In this document: one piece after another, positions 1 to 8,286 of the stretch | Layout: every line of letters starts with the position of its first letter | Numbering within the stretch: the first letter of the stretch is position 1 | Program-made: the position numbers and the translations under genes | The notes under the pieces: generated by a model | What the model was told of the DNA's origin: nothing | Databases searched by the model: none | What the model saw: the letters and a program-made list of their open reading frames with translations, nothing else | Assembly: GCF_004134825.1 (NCBI RefSeq) | Contig: NZ_SDPN01000027.1 | Coordinates: forward strand, 1 to 51,346 | From: Agromyces albus | Lineage (GTDB): Bacteria; Actinomycetota; Actinomycetes; Actinomycetales; Microbacteriaceae | Length of the DNA: 51,346 nt | Reading direction: 5' to 3'

Positions 1-263
1 CCCGGCGCGGGCGCGCTGCCGGAGGGGGCGGTCGGCGAAGCAGGCGCGGCGGGCGCGGCGGGAGCTTGGGCTGAAGCCGAGCTCTCGTGGTGCGGCGCGC
101 TGTAGGGCTGCGGCTCCTGGCCGGGCTCGTAGACCGTGCCGGTGGCAGCCGGTGCGGTCGCGGGCTCCTGCTGCTCCGGTGCCGCGGACTCCGATGCAGC
201 CCGGGTCTCAGGGACGTCGCCGTCGCGGGGCTCCCCCGTGGCGCCGTTGGTGGTGTCGGTCAT
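1..263 (-). CDS. Ala/Pro-rich N-terminus of an unidentified protein (partial)
   Basis: An ATG at the complement of 261-263, preceded by a good ribosome-binding site (GGAAGGAG), opens a frame that runs off the left edge, so only the first 87 codons are visible. The peptide begins MTDTTNGATGEPRDGD and is rich in Ala, Pro, Glu and Ser, with a few Tyr/His and no hydrophobic segment in the visible part. Such disordered cytosolic leaders often precede the single transmembrane helix of actinobacterial HtrA-type (S1C) proteases or other anchored proteins, but nothing catalytic can be seen, so no function is assigned. It diverges from the aminotransferase gene across a gap of about 165 bp that must hold both promoters. 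Confidence 0.65.
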   Translation of the reverse strand, partial: MTDTTNGATGEPRDGDVPETRAASESAAPEQQEPATAPAATGTVYEPGQEPQPYSAPHHESSASAQAPAAPAAPASPTAPSGSAPAP

Positions 264-428
264 GTCTGCTCCTTCCAAGCGCTGCCAGCCTCCCGCCGCA
301 AGCTGTGTGCCAGATCGGCGGAGTCTGTGATCCTGCTATCGACGAGCAGTGATTCATCCCAACGCGGAGCGGCCTCAACGCTCGCCCTGCGACAGCGTAC
401 CGGCCCGAGCCTGACGTACGGTGAGAGC

Positions 429-1646
429 GTGAGCGACTTCTCCCCCGCACCCGATCTCCGTCCCTGGCAGCGCACCGCCGCCGGCGCAGGGCTGCTCGCC
501 GCCGACGGCACGATCACAGCCACGATCTTCGCCGAGATGAGCGCCCTCGCCGTGCGCACCGGCGCCATCAACCTCGGCCAGGGCTTCCCCGATGAAGACG
601 GCCCGACCGAAGTGCTCGACGCCGCCCGGCAGGCCATCAGCGACGGCGTGAACCAGTACCCGCCCGGCATCGGAGCCCCGGTGCTGCGCGAAGCGATCGC
701 CGCGCACCAACGGCGCTTCTACGGCCTCGAGGTCGACGCGGCATCCGAGGTGCTCGTGACCGCCGGCGCGACCGAGGCGCTCGCCGCCACGATCCTGGCG
801 CTCGTCGACACGGGTGATGAGGTCGTCACGTTCGAGCCGTACTACGACGCGTATGCGGCGCTCATCGCCCGGGCCGGAGGCGTGCATCGCACCGTGCCGC
901 TGCGCTTCCCCGACTGGAGGCCGGATCCCGAGGAGCTCCGGGCCGCGATCACCGACCGCACGCGTCTCATCGTCGTCAACTCCCCGCACAACCCGACCGG
1001 CACCGTGCTCGACGCCGACACGCTCGCGCTCGTCGTCGAGCTCGCCACGCGGCACGACGCGATCATCGTGACCGACGAGGTCTACGAGCACCTCACGTTC
1101 GGCGCGGCGCACACGCCCATCGCGACACTGCCCGGTGCGCGCGAGCGCACCATCTCGATCTCATCGGGCGGCAAGACGTTCAGCACCACGGGCTGGAAGA
1201 TCGGCTGGCTCACCGCGCCGGCCTCGCTCGTCACGAGCGTGCTCGCCGTGAAGCAATACCTCACCTTCGTGAACGGGGCTCCGTTCCAGCCGGCGATCGC
1301 CGTCGGCCTCGGCCTGCCTGATTCGTCATTCACGGATGCCGCCGCCGCCCTGCGTGGCAAGCGCGACGTGCTCGCCGCCGGTCTCACCGCCGCCGGCTTC
1401 GCCGTGTCGCTCCCCGAGGCGGGCTACTTCATCGTCGCGGATGCCGCGCCGCTCGGGTACGACGACGGCGCCGCGTTCTGCCGGCAGCTGCCGGAGCGGG
1501 CTGGAGTCGTCGGCGTGCCGGTGTCGGCGTTCGTGCATCCCGACCGCCAGGGCGCGTACCGCAGCCTCGTGCGTTTCGCATTCTGCAAGCGACTCGACGT
1601 GCTCGAGGAGGCCTCGGCCCGGCTCGCGGCGCTCAGCGCGGGCTGA
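429..1646 (+). CDS. PLP-dependent class I/II aminotransferase
   Basis: A 405-residue fold-type I aminotransferase, the usual length for the DapC/kynurenine/glutamine transaminase branch. The Schiff-base lysine is K249 in SGGKTFSTTGWKIGW, and the PLP motif SPHNPTG lies near residues 185-191. The GTG at 429 was chosen because the family begins shortly before LRPWQRTAAGAGLLAADGT; the frame stays open upstream but codes low-quality sequence there. Its 3' end overlaps the convergent amidase gene by 14 bp. Many actinobacteria annotate such proteins as N-succinyldiaminopimelate aminotransferase; the amidase neighbour equally suggests a YbdL-like glutamine or methionine transaminase. Exact substrate is not determined. 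Confidence 0.9.
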   Translation: MSDFSPAPDLRPWQRTAAGAGLLAADGTITATIFAEMSALAVRTGAINLGQGFPDEDGPTEVLDAARQAISDGVNQYPPGIGAPVLREAIAAHQRRFYGLEVDAASEVLVTAGATEALAATILALVDTGDEVVTFEPYYDAYAALIARAGGVHRTVPLRFPDWRPDPEELRAAITDRTRLIVVNSPHNPTGTVLDADTLALVVELATRHDAIIVTDEVYEHLTFGAAHTPIATLPGARERTISISSGGKTFSTTGWKIGWLTAPASLVTSVLAVKQYLTFVNGAPFQPAIAVGLGLPDSSFTDAAAALRGKRDVLAAGLTAAGFAVSLPEAGYFIVADAAPLGYDDGAAFCRQLPERAGVVGVPVSAFVHPDRQGAYRSLVRFAFCKRLDVLEEASARLAALSAG

Positions 1647-2457
1647 CGCCGAATCGGCGCAGCTCGAGCGCGGGATTGATGCGGCGCACGGCGTCGATGC
1701 GCTCACGCGACACCCAGGCGATCGCGACATCCGTTGCTTCACCGATCGTCGCGAGCTCGACACCCATGGGGTCGACGATCATGCTGTTGCCAGCGCCGAA
1801 GGGCGGTGCATGGTCGGCGGCGGCGACGTACATCGTGTTCTCGAGGGCGCGTGCGGTGGTGAGCAGCCGCCAGTGCGCCTCCTTCAGCGGCCCGCGCACC
1901 CACTCCGCGGGCATGCACACGACATCTGCGCCCGCGTCGACGATGCGACGGGTGACCTCGGGGAACCGAGCGTCGTAGCAGGTCTGCAGGCCGAAGCGCA
2001 GGCCTCCCGCCTCGAAGAGCTCGGGCTCGGCGATGTCGCCCGGAGCGACCCAATCGGACTCCCGCTCCCCGAAGGCATCGTAGAGGTGGAGCTTGCGATA
2101 GCGCGCGACGACGCCGGCGCCGGGAGCGACGGCCACAACCGTGTTGGCGACGCGGCGCTCACCCTCGAGGCGCTCGATCATGCCCACCACCAAATGCACG
2201 CCAAGACGGTCGGCGAGCACCGCGAGCGCTTGCGTGAACGGGCCGCCGACGGGCTCGGATGCCTCGAGCCACTCCTCGCCCGCCTCGGGCGTGAAGTAGC
2301 TCGAATACTCGGGGAAGACGACGAGCCCGGCGCCACGGGATGCCGCGAGCTCGGCCAGCCGCGCGATCTCCGCCCGATTCGCGGAGGGGTCTGCTCCGGG
2401 CGCGAATTGCGCGACGGCGATCGCGAATGCGGAGCCGGACGGGGTCGCTTCGGTCAT
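1633..2457 (-). CDS. Nitrilase-superfamily carbon-nitrogen hydrolase (omega-amidase-like)
   Basis: A 274-residue protein with the complete Glu-Lys-Cys triad of the nitrilase superfamily: E50 in VVFPEYSS, K122 in YRKLHLYDAFG and C160 in GLQTCYDARFPE. Size and motifs fit the amidase branch that includes Nit2/omega-amidase and YafV/YbeM. It lies tail to tail with a transaminase, overlapping it by 14 bp. In the glutamine transaminase/omega-amidase pathway the transaminase makes alpha-ketoglutaramate (or succinamate-type products) and the amidase removes the terminal amide. That pairing is known biochemistry; applying it here is inference, since convergent genes are not co-transcribed. Confidence 0.88.
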   Translation of the reverse strand: MTEATPSGSAFAIAVAQFAPGADPSANRAEIARLAELAASRGAGLVVFPEYSSYFTPEAGEEWLEASEPVGGPFTQALAVLADRLGVHLVVGMIERLEGERRVANTVVAVAPGAGVVARYRKLHLYDAFGERESDWVAPGDIAEPELFEAGGLRFGLQTCYDARFPEVTRRIVDAGADVVCMPAEWVRGPLKEAHWRLLTTARALENTMYVAAADHAPPFGAGNSMIVDPMGVELATIGEATDVAIAWVSRERIDAVRRINPALELRRFGVSPR

Positions 2458-2487
2458 GCCGTCAGCGTAGCCGGGAGAAGGGCACCT

Positions 2488-3216
2488 TCACTCGGCACAG
2501 GGCAACGATTTGACGCCCAACCAACGCCCCTCGAACATCATGACCTCGATGTCGTACGGATAGCCGGGATCGACGGCCACGTACCCGTTCGATTGCGGAT
2601 ACCACCAGTCCCACTCCCCGACGATGACAGCGCAACCAGGCAGGAACGGACCGAACGTGTCGACCGTCAGTGGCGGCTGCGGCCGTGGGAAGGACGGTGG
2701 CGTCCCGAGAACGGGTGCGGAGGGACTCGAGCCGCTCGATCCGCTCGCGGCCTCGCCTGCTGTACGAGCGGCCTCCGCCGCTGCCGCTGCTGCCGCTGCG
2801 GCTGCGGCTGCGGCTGCGGCTGCATTGGTCTCGTGTGAGGACACGACCCGATCGACGGCGGAGCGAACCGCGCCGAGGTCTGGCGTCGAGTCGTCGCCAC
2901 CGGCGAGTACCGAGCGAACCGCGGCGACCGCCTGCGTCGCGGCATCCTTGGCGACGTCATCGGCCTCGCCATTTCCGGCCGCGGATGCCGCCAACTCGCG
3001 CGCCGGCACCGCGATCGCCTCGACGTCAGCTCGAACCGCGGCGACCGCGGAGTCCCATCGAGCGGCGGCGCGGGCACGCTCGCCCGCGGCGGTTTCAGCT
3101 GCGACGCTCGCTCGCTCTTCGGCTTGCGCCATCGAGACCTGCACGCCGGTGCTGCCGAGCGCGAGCAACGCGCAGATCGCGGCGACCGCGACGAGATTCT
3201 GTGCTGTGGATGACAT
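2488..3216 (-). CDS. Hypothetical membrane-anchored protein with poly-alanine tract
   Basis: I do not recognise a family. With the start at MSSTAQNLVAV the protein is 242 residues. A single hydrophobic N-terminal segment (about residues 8-27, LVAVAAICALLALGSTG) should anchor it in the membrane or be a signal peptide; there is no lipobox. A long Ala/Glu/Arg-rich helical region follows, interrupted by a run of about 16 consecutive alanines near the middle, then a Ser/Pro linker and a compact C-terminal domain with aromatic residues (GEWDWWYPQSNGYVAV) and two cysteines. The helix-linker-small domain layout suggests an extracytoplasmic globular tip. A start 17 codons upstream (3267) is also open but gives a poorer N-terminus. 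Confidence 0.6.
   Translation of the reverse strand: MSSTAQNLVAVAAICALLALGSTGVQVSMAQAEERASVAAETAAGERARAAARWDSAVAAVRADVEAIAVPARELAASAAGNGEADDVAKDAATQAVAAVRSVLAGGDDSTPDLGAVRSAVDRVVSSHETNAAAAAAAAAAAAAAAAEAARTAGEAASGSSGSSPSAPVLGTPPSFPRPQPPLTVDTFGPFLPGCAVIVGEWDWWYPQSNGYVAVDPGYPYDIEVMMFEGRWLGVKSLPCAE
2795..2824. repeat. GCTGCG hexanucleotide tandem repeat inside a gene
   Basis: Four perfect copies of GCTGCG (2795-2818) followed by GCTGCA, continued on the left by degenerate GCC/GCT units. It encodes the poly-alanine run of the minus-strand hypothetical protein. Slippage in whole hexamers would change the alanine number by two and keep the frame. Confidence 0.85.
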
Positions 3217-3276
3217 CGAGACGAAGCTTATGGGGTGCGACCACACGGGAGTGCACGCCGGTCGCACACGGGAAAA

Positions 3277-3314
3277 GAAGAAGTCCCGGTCTCTGTCGAG
3301 ACCGGGACTTCTTC
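3277..3314 (-). terminator. Rho-independent terminator of the initiator tRNA gene
   Basis: Perfect 17-bp inverted repeat (GAAGAAGTCCCGGTCTC and its complement, 3277-3293 and 3298-3314) around a 4-nt loop. Read on the minus strand it begins 5 nt after the encoded CCA of the tRNA and is followed by a TTTTCC run. Confidence 0.9.
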
Positions 3315-3319
3315 GGTAT

Positions 3320-3396
3320 TGGTTGCGGGGGCAGGATTTGAACCTACGACCTCTGGGTTATGAGCCCAGCGAGCTACCGAACTGCTCCACCCCGCG
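3320..3396 (-). tRNA. Initiator tRNA-fMet (CAT), copy 1
   Basis: A 77-nt cloverleaf with anticodon CAT in a GGGCTCATAACCC anticodon arm. Initiator hallmarks are present: the acceptor starts CGCGGGG and ends CCCCGCA, leaving the C1-A72 mismatch, and three consecutive G-C pairs close the anticodon stem. The 3' CCA is encoded (complement of 3320-3322). The gene and a few flanking bases (84 bp, 3317-3400) are repeated without change at 34043-34126. A strong terminator follows. Confidence 0.97.
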
Positions 3397-3579
3397 GCAC
3401 CGACCGCCTTGCGGCAGTCATCCCTCGTAAAATCCCTCGTCAGATCGTGTTTTCTCGATCGAGCTATTTGCGATGGTTCTATCAGTTTACGTTACGGTTC
3501 GAGTGCGCTCGACCTCCTCCGCCCAGATTGAGACGAGGTCGCGCCGAGTTTTCGCCGAGTGATCACATCCCCGGGCGAG

Positions 3580-4824
3580 CTATCCGGCGGAGCGTGCTGC
3601 GCGGGAGAGCGACTCTTCGACCGGTGCTGCGATCAACGACTCGAGGGGCATGATAGCGGCGCCGAGTGCCACGGTGTCGCCCCCGAAAGTGCAGCTGTGC
3701 AGCTCGAACTGCCCACCGGGTCGGGCCAGTGATGCCGCTCGGACGGCCTCAGCGATGCGTGGTCCGAGGTGCTCCATCATCCGCATGCCGACCCATCCGC
3801 CGACGATGAGTCGTTGCGGGTTGAAGAGGTTGACGAGCCCGCCGAGAGCGGCGCCGAGATCGGCGATGACATCGTCGACGGTGGCGCTTGCGACCGGGTC
3901 ACCGGACTGTGCGGCGTCGAACAGCTCGCCGATGGCGGTCCAACCGCTTCCGTCGAAGCGGCCGCCGGCTGCCGCCCAGCGGTCGAGGATTCCCTGCGCG
4001 CCGAGAAGCGCTTCGATGCAGCCTTGACGCCCGCACCGACAGGTGGGGCCGTTGCGGTCGAGGCGGAGGTGCCCCCATTCGGTTGCGCTGCTCGCGGATC
4101 CACGAATGAGTTCGCCTTCCGAGATGACGCCGAGGCCGACACCGCGACCGAAGAGGACGACGACAGCATGTTCCACGCCGCGGGCGGCGCCGAACCATTG
4201 CTCCGCCTTCGCGAGGGTCTTCGCACCGTTCTCGGCGAACAGCGGCACGTCGTGGTCGAGGAGCGGGCGGACCGGCACCGGCTCCCATCCGAGACTCTCG
4301 GCATAGAGCGTCTGGGTGCCGGTCGCGTCGGTTTCGACGATGCCGGGCAGGCCGAGTCCGACGCCTCTGACGCGCGGCCATCGCGCGCTGTTCCGCTGGC
4401 GAAGTGCCTCAACCGCGTCGGTGAGGTCGCGTCCGATGGTGTCGGTCGATTCCTCGATGCTCCCGCCGCGGAACTCGCGGTCCACGCGGGTCATGGTGAG
4501 GTCGAAGAGCTCGACCGCGACGCCGCGCTCACCGACATCCGCGCCGATGAAGTACGCCCCGTCGGCGATCGGTTCGAGCACGGATGTCGGGCGCCCGCCT
4601 CGTGACGCGAGAAGCCCCGTTTCGGCGATCAGCCCTTCGGCGATCAGGTCGGCGACGATGTTCGTGGCGGACGCGGGCGACAGTCCCGTCGCTGCAGCGA
4701 TCTCGGCCCGTGTTCCACGCCCGACCGTGATCAGGTGCGTGAGAGCGGCAGCGCGGTTCTGGGCCCGCAGCGACCGAATGGTGAGCGACTGCCGCATCGT
4801 CAACTCGCTCTCACGCGTCCCCAT
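3580..4824 (-). CDS. ROK-family transcriptional repressor
   Basis: A 414-residue NagC/XylR/Mlc-type protein. An N-terminal winged helix-turn-helix (about residues 15-80, TRAEIAAATGLSPASATNIV) precedes a ROK sugar-kinase-like domain beginning at YFIGADVGERG. The ROK zinc motif is present as CRCGRQGCIEALLG. ROK repressors release DNA when they bind the sugar or oligosaccharide that enters their pathway. It is the last gene of the GH1/ABC-transporter/GH5 operon and its first codons overlap the GH5 stop by 14 bp. The palindrome at the promoter of this operon (11068-11088) is its most plausible target, which would make it autoregulatory; that is inference. A later ATG (MRQSLTIRSL) is an alternative start. 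Confidence 0.9.
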   Translation of the reverse strand: MGTRESELTMRQSLTIRSLRAQNRAAALTHLITVGRGTRAEIAAATGLSPASATNIVADLIAEGLIAETGLLASRGGRPTSVLEPIADGAYFIGADVGERGVAVELFDLTMTRVDREFRGGSIEESTDTIGRDLTDAVEALRQRNSARWPRVRGVGLGLPGIVETDATGTQTLYAESLGWEPVPVRPLLDHDVPLFAENGAKTLAKAEQWFGAARGVEHAVVVLFGRGVGLGVISEGELIRGSASSATEWGHLRLDRNGPTCRCGRQGCIEALLGAQGILDRWAAAGGRFDGSGWTAIGELFDAAQSGDPVASATVDDVIADLGAALGGLVNLFNPQRLIVGGWVGMRMMEHLGPRIAEAVRAASLARPGGQFELHSCTFGGDTVALGAAIMPLESLIAAPVEESLSRAARSAG

Positions 4825-6400
4825 GATCGAAGGCTACCAAGGGATAGTCCGTCCCTTCGAAGGCCAGCCATGCGAGTGCGAGGGGCTTCATCGCCGTGAC
4901 ACGCAGTCCGCGTTCCGTGCGGTCGATGACTGCGGGGACGGGGCTCCCGTCGGGGCCGACGGCGGTGTACGCGAACTGGTCGGTGCTTCGTGCGGTCTCG
5001 AACTCGAGCCATTCCCCGGCTCCCAGGTCCGCGACGATGAGTTCGTCGGGACGGAACGGTGTTCCCGGGTGGAACTCGAACGGGTTCACGGGATGCTCGA
5101 CGTCGTGAGCGTACCGCAAGGCGACGGTGTCGCCGGCGCGCAGCCTCGACACACTCGGGGTTCCGGATGCCTCGTAGGAGCGTCCGGGGCCGTCGAACCC
5201 ATAGCCCCAGGCGGGGATCACCATGGGGAGGTCTGCGAAGATCGCGGCGAGGACGTCGTCGTGGCGTTCGCAGCGTTCGATGTCGACGGCTTGGATCAGC
5301 TCGTGGAGGATGCGCAGCGCTGTCGGTCCGTCGAGCTCGGTTCCGTCGATGGCTGCGATGAGGTCGTCCCAGCCGGCCGGGGGCACGACGGATGCCGGCG
5401 ATGTCCTGGTGTCGATCTTCTTCCAGGGCCAGAGGTTCCAGCCGATGCCGTGCGCCTCGTAGAGCCGGAACGCGGCGTAGAGCCACTCGGGATTGTGTTC
5501 GCCGCCTTCGCCCATGTAGATGGGCAGCTGCAGGCGGTCGCGGGTCTCGAGGAACGGGGCGATGCTCGCGACATCCGGCGGTGACCAGTACTTGTGAAAC
5601 TGGAGCGCGGAGTTCTCGTCGAAGACGTCGGTGAAGATCGACCAGTTCGTCGCCCAGTGGGTGCCCTCGTACATGATCAGGTGGTCTGGGTCGATCTCGC
5701 GGATGGCGCGAGTGAGGTCGCGGTAGAGTCCGGCGAGCTCGTCGGCGTATCGGTGCTGCCATTCGTTCGGTAGCGGCTCGTTGAGCAGGTCGTAGCCGAG
5801 CACGACGGTCTCGTCACGGTAGCGGCGGGCGAGTTCTCGCCAGAGCTCGATGGTGCGGGTCCGGTACTCGTCGGCCATGAACAGTTCCGGCTTGCCGTTC
5901 GGGGAGTCGTCGATGTTGGTGCCGGTCTGCCCGCCGGGCGCGCCATGCAGATCGAGCAGCACCCAGAGGCGGTGACTCCGGCACCATTCGATGAGCCGGT
6001 CGATCAGCCGGTAGCCGGCTTCGATGGGCACGCCCGACTCGTCTTGGACGATGCGTGCGTTGATGGGCAGGCGGATGTGGTCGAAGCCGGCGGCGGCAAT
6101 CTCTGCGATGTCGCGTTCGCTGATGAAGTGGTCCCGGAACTCGTGCCAGAAGCGTTCGGCTGCGGCGGAGCCGATGAGGCGCGCGAAGAGTGCCTCGATC
6201 TCGCGTGGAGACTCGGCGCCGGGACCGAACTTCCACATGTAGCCCTCGGGCAGGAGCCAGTTGCCGAGTCCCACGCCGCGCAGGCGCACCACCGTGCCGG
6301 TACCATCGACGAGCTCGGTGCCCTCGCGGCGCACGAACCCCTCGAATACAGCCGGGCGGCGGGTGAATGTGCGTCGGGGTCGCGTCTGGGTGAGGGTCAC
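4811..6400 (-). CDS. Cytosolic glycoside hydrolase family 5
   Basis: A 529-residue GH5 (clan A) retaining hydrolase. GH5 signatures are the N-terminal RGVGLGNWLLPEG, FDHIRLPIN, LLDLHGAPGGQ, the acid/base E208 in LLNEP and the nucleophile E298 in YMGEGGEHN. About 160 residues after the barrel form a beta-rich accessory part. No signal peptide or membrane segment is present, so it should act in the cytoplasm on imported gluco-oligosaccharides. The GTG start at 6398-6400 has an AAGGAG site 4 nt away and lies 17 bp after the upstream permease stop; the frame is open further upstream only as a shadow of that permease. Substrate is probably a beta-1,3- or beta-1,6-linked gluco-oligosaccharide, inferred from context. 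Confidence 0.88.
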   Translation of the reverse strand: MTLTQTRPRRTFTRRPAVFEGFVRREGTELVDGTGTVVRLRGVGLGNWLLPEGYMWKFGPGAESPREIEALFARLIGSAAAERFWHEFRDHFISERDIAEIAAAGFDHIRLPINARIVQDESGVPIEAGYRLIDRLIEWCRSHRLWVLLDLHGAPGGQTGTNIDDSPNGKPELFMADEYRTRTIELWRELARRYRDETVVLGYDLLNEPLPNEWQHRYADELAGLYRDLTRAIREIDPDHLIMYEGTHWATNWSIFTDVFDENSALQFHKYWSPPDVASIAPFLETRDRLQLPIYMGEGGEHNPEWLYAAFRLYEAHGIGWNLWPWKKIDTRTSPASVVPPAGWDDLIAAIDGTELDGPTALRILHELIQAVDIERCERHDDVLAAIFADLPMVIPAWGYGFDGPGRSYEASGTPSVSRLRAGDTVALRYAHDVEHPVNPFEFHPGTPFRPDELIVADLGAGEWLEFETARSTDQFAYTAVGPDGSPVPAVIDRTERGLRVTAMKPLALAWLAFEGTDYPLVAFDHGDA

Positions 6401-6417
6401 GGTGCTCCTTCGAGAGG

Positions 6418-7335
6418 TCACTTGAGTCCGGACAGGGCGAAGCCCTGCACGACATAGCGCTGGAAGATGAGGAAGACGATGAGGATCGGCACGACCTGCA
6501 CGCACGCCGCGGCCATCTGCAACGACGGGTTCACGGCGATCTGCTGGTTGAGCAGGGCGAGCCCGACCGAGAGCGTGTAGAGGTTCTGGTCGCTCGCGAT
6601 GATGAGCGGCCAGAGGAAGCTGTTCCAACCGCCGATGAAGGCGAGCACCGCCTGCACCGCGAGGATCGGCTTCGAGATCGGCAGCACGATGGTGGCGAAG
6701 ATGCGGAATTCGCTCGCCCCGTCGAGGCGTGCCGCCTCGAGCAGCTCGGTCGGGATGGTCGACATGAACTGGCGGAACAGGAAGATGCCGAAGCCGCTGA
6801 TCAGGGTCGGCAGGGCGATCCCGACCAGGGTGTTGGTCAGCTTCATGCCGTTGAGGATCAGATAGGTCGGGATCATCGTCACCTGGACGGGGATCATCAG
6901 GGTGGCGAGGACCAGGAAGAACAGCCCCGACTTGCCGCGGAAATCGTACTTGGCGAACGCGTAGCCCGCCATCGCCATGAACAGCAGCCCGAATCCGCCG
7001 ATCAGCACCACGATGAGGGTGTTCACGAGGTACCGGTCGAAGTCGAGTTCGGTGAACAGCCGAACGTAGTACTCGAGGGTGGGCTGGTCGGCGAACAGCT
7101 TCGGCGGGTAGTCGATGGACTCGCTCTGCGGCTTCACCGAGGAGAACAGCATCCACGCGAACGGGAACGCGGTGATGAGGGCGCCGGCGGCGAGTGCGAG
7201 CGCGACGAGCACCGTCACGCCGGTTCCGCGTCGCGCGCGCCCTCGCGGCGACAGCGAGGGGCGAAGCGGAAGCGTCGGCGGCGAAGCGGGCTGAGGCTCG
7301 GGAATCACGAGCGTGGGCGTTTCAGTACTCGACAT
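6418..7335 (-). CDS. Carbohydrate ABC transporter permease (MalG/UgpE type)
   Basis: A 305-residue inner-membrane subunit with six predicted transmembrane segments and a Pro/Ser-rich cytoplasmic N-terminus of about 40 residues. The EAA loop that contacts the ATPase is ELLEAARLDGASEFRIF. The C-terminal LSGLK is typical of the MalG/CUT1 subfamily. Its start overlaps the end of the upstream permease by 14 bp, indicating translational coupling. It forms a heterodimer with that subunit. No ATPase gene is present in the operon, so a shared MsiK-like ATPase encoded elsewhere is expected. Confidence 0.92.
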   Translation of the reverse strand: MSSTETPTLVIPEPQPASPPTLPLRPSLSPRGRARRGTGVTVLVALALAAGALITAFPFAWMLFSSVKPQSESIDYPPKLFADQPTLEYYVRLFTELDFDRYLVNTLIVVLIGGFGLLFMAMAGYAFAKYDFRGKSGLFFLVLATLMIPVQVTMIPTYLILNGMKLTNTLVGIALPTLISGFGIFLFRQFMSTIPTELLEAARLDGASEFRIFATIVLPISKPILAVQAVLAFIGGWNSFLWPLIIASDQNLYTLSVGLALLNQQIAVNPSLQMAAACVQVVPILIVFLIFQRYVVQGFALSGLK

Positions 7336-8215
7336 CAGCTCTCCTCGAGCGCAGCTGCAGTGCCGTGACCAACGCGATCACGATGAAGAGGACGACGGAT
7401 CCGGCGCTCGCGTAGCCGAACTGGTTGAGCCGGAAGCCCTCTTTGTACAAGAAGATCGACATCGAGGTCGTCGCGCCGAGTGGGCCGCCATCGGTCAGCA
7501 CGAATGGTTCGTCGAAGAACTGCAGCCAGGCGATGACGGTGGTGACGGTGACGAACAGGATCGCGAAGCGGAGCAGCGGGATGACGACCGACCAGGTCGT
7601 GCGCCACGAGCCGGCGCCGTCGAGGGCGGCGGCTTCGCGATACTCCTTGGGCACGCCCTGAAGAGCGGCGAGGAAGATGATGATATTCAGTCCCGTGCCT
7701 CGCCAGATGGCGACGAATGCGACCGAGAACTTCGCCAGCAGCGGGTCGGAGAGCCACTGCACGGGCGGCAGGCCGACGAGGGAGAGCAGCCAATTGAACA
7801 ATCCGAACTGGGTGTTGTACAGGTATCCCCAGACCAGGGCGATGGCGACGATGCCGGTGATTGCGGGGATGAAGTAGAACGCGCGCAGTGCACGGAAGAA
7901 CCGGCTGTTGCTTCGCGCAAGCAGGAGGGCGACGGCGAGCGAGACGATCACGACGGAGGGAACGCCGATGAGGGCGAAGAATACGGTGTTGCCGAACGCC
8001 TGCCCGAAGTCGGGGTCAGCGAACAGCCGCTCGTAGTTCGCGGTGCCGGCGAACCCGATGTTCGACCAGTTCGCGAGCCCCGAGATGTCCATGTCGGTGA
8101 AGCTGACGACGAGGGCGACCAGCAGCGGCAGCACACCGAAGGCGATGAGCAGCAGCATTGCGGGGCCGACGAACACGTAGGGGGTGGCCTTGGTCGCGGC
8201 CTTGGCGATGCTCAT
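7322..8215 (-). CDS. Carbohydrate ABC transporter permease (MalF/UgpA type)
   Basis: A 297-residue CUT1-family permease starting MSIAKAATKATPYVFVGPAML, chosen because AAGGAG stands 5 nt before this ATG. Six transmembrane helices are evident, and the EAA loop reads EYREAAALDGAGSWRTTW. The partner of the MalG-type subunit encoded just downstream. It follows the binding-protein gene across a 71-bp gap containing a hairpin. Confidence 0.92.
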   Translation of the reverse strand: MSIAKAATKATPYVFVGPAMLLLIAFGVLPLLVALVVSFTDMDISGLANWSNIGFAGTANYERLFADPDFGQAFGNTVFFALIGVPSVVIVSLAVALLLARSNSRFFRALRAFYFIPAITGIVAIALVWGYLYNTQFGLFNWLLSLVGLPPVQWLSDPLLAKFSVAFVAIWRGTGLNIIIFLAALQGVPKEYREAAALDGAGSWRTTWSVVIPLLRFAILFVTVTTVIAWLQFFDEPFVLTDGGPLGATTSMSIFLYKEGFRLNQFGYASAGSVVLFIVIALVTALQLRSRRADVEY

Positions 8216-8241
8216 ACAGCTCCTTTCCGTGCGGAGGTGGA

Positions 8242-8275
8242 GCGGTGGGGCCGCGCAGATGTGCGACCCCACCGC
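8242..8275 (-). terminator. Hairpin between binding-protein and permease genes
   Basis: GCGGTGGGG (8242-8250) pairs with CCCCACCGC (8267-8275), and the interior can extend through CGCA/TGCG. No T-run follows. Position and strength fit a partial terminator or a 3'-end-protecting stem that leaves the binding protein more abundant than the permeases. Confidence 0.6.
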
Positions 8276-8286
8276 AGTCGGTGAAC

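Noticed and set aside
3499..3512. TCGAG-TGCG-CTCGA hairpin as terminator of the ROK gene
   Set aside because: Only five base pairs, no T-run, and about 70 bp after the stop codon; too weak to call.
4811..7156. A longer version of the cytosolic GH5 gene reaching into the permease gene
   Set aside because: The upstream part is an out-of-frame reading of the MalG-type permease. The GTG at 6400 has a good ribosome-binding site and starts at the family's N-terminus.
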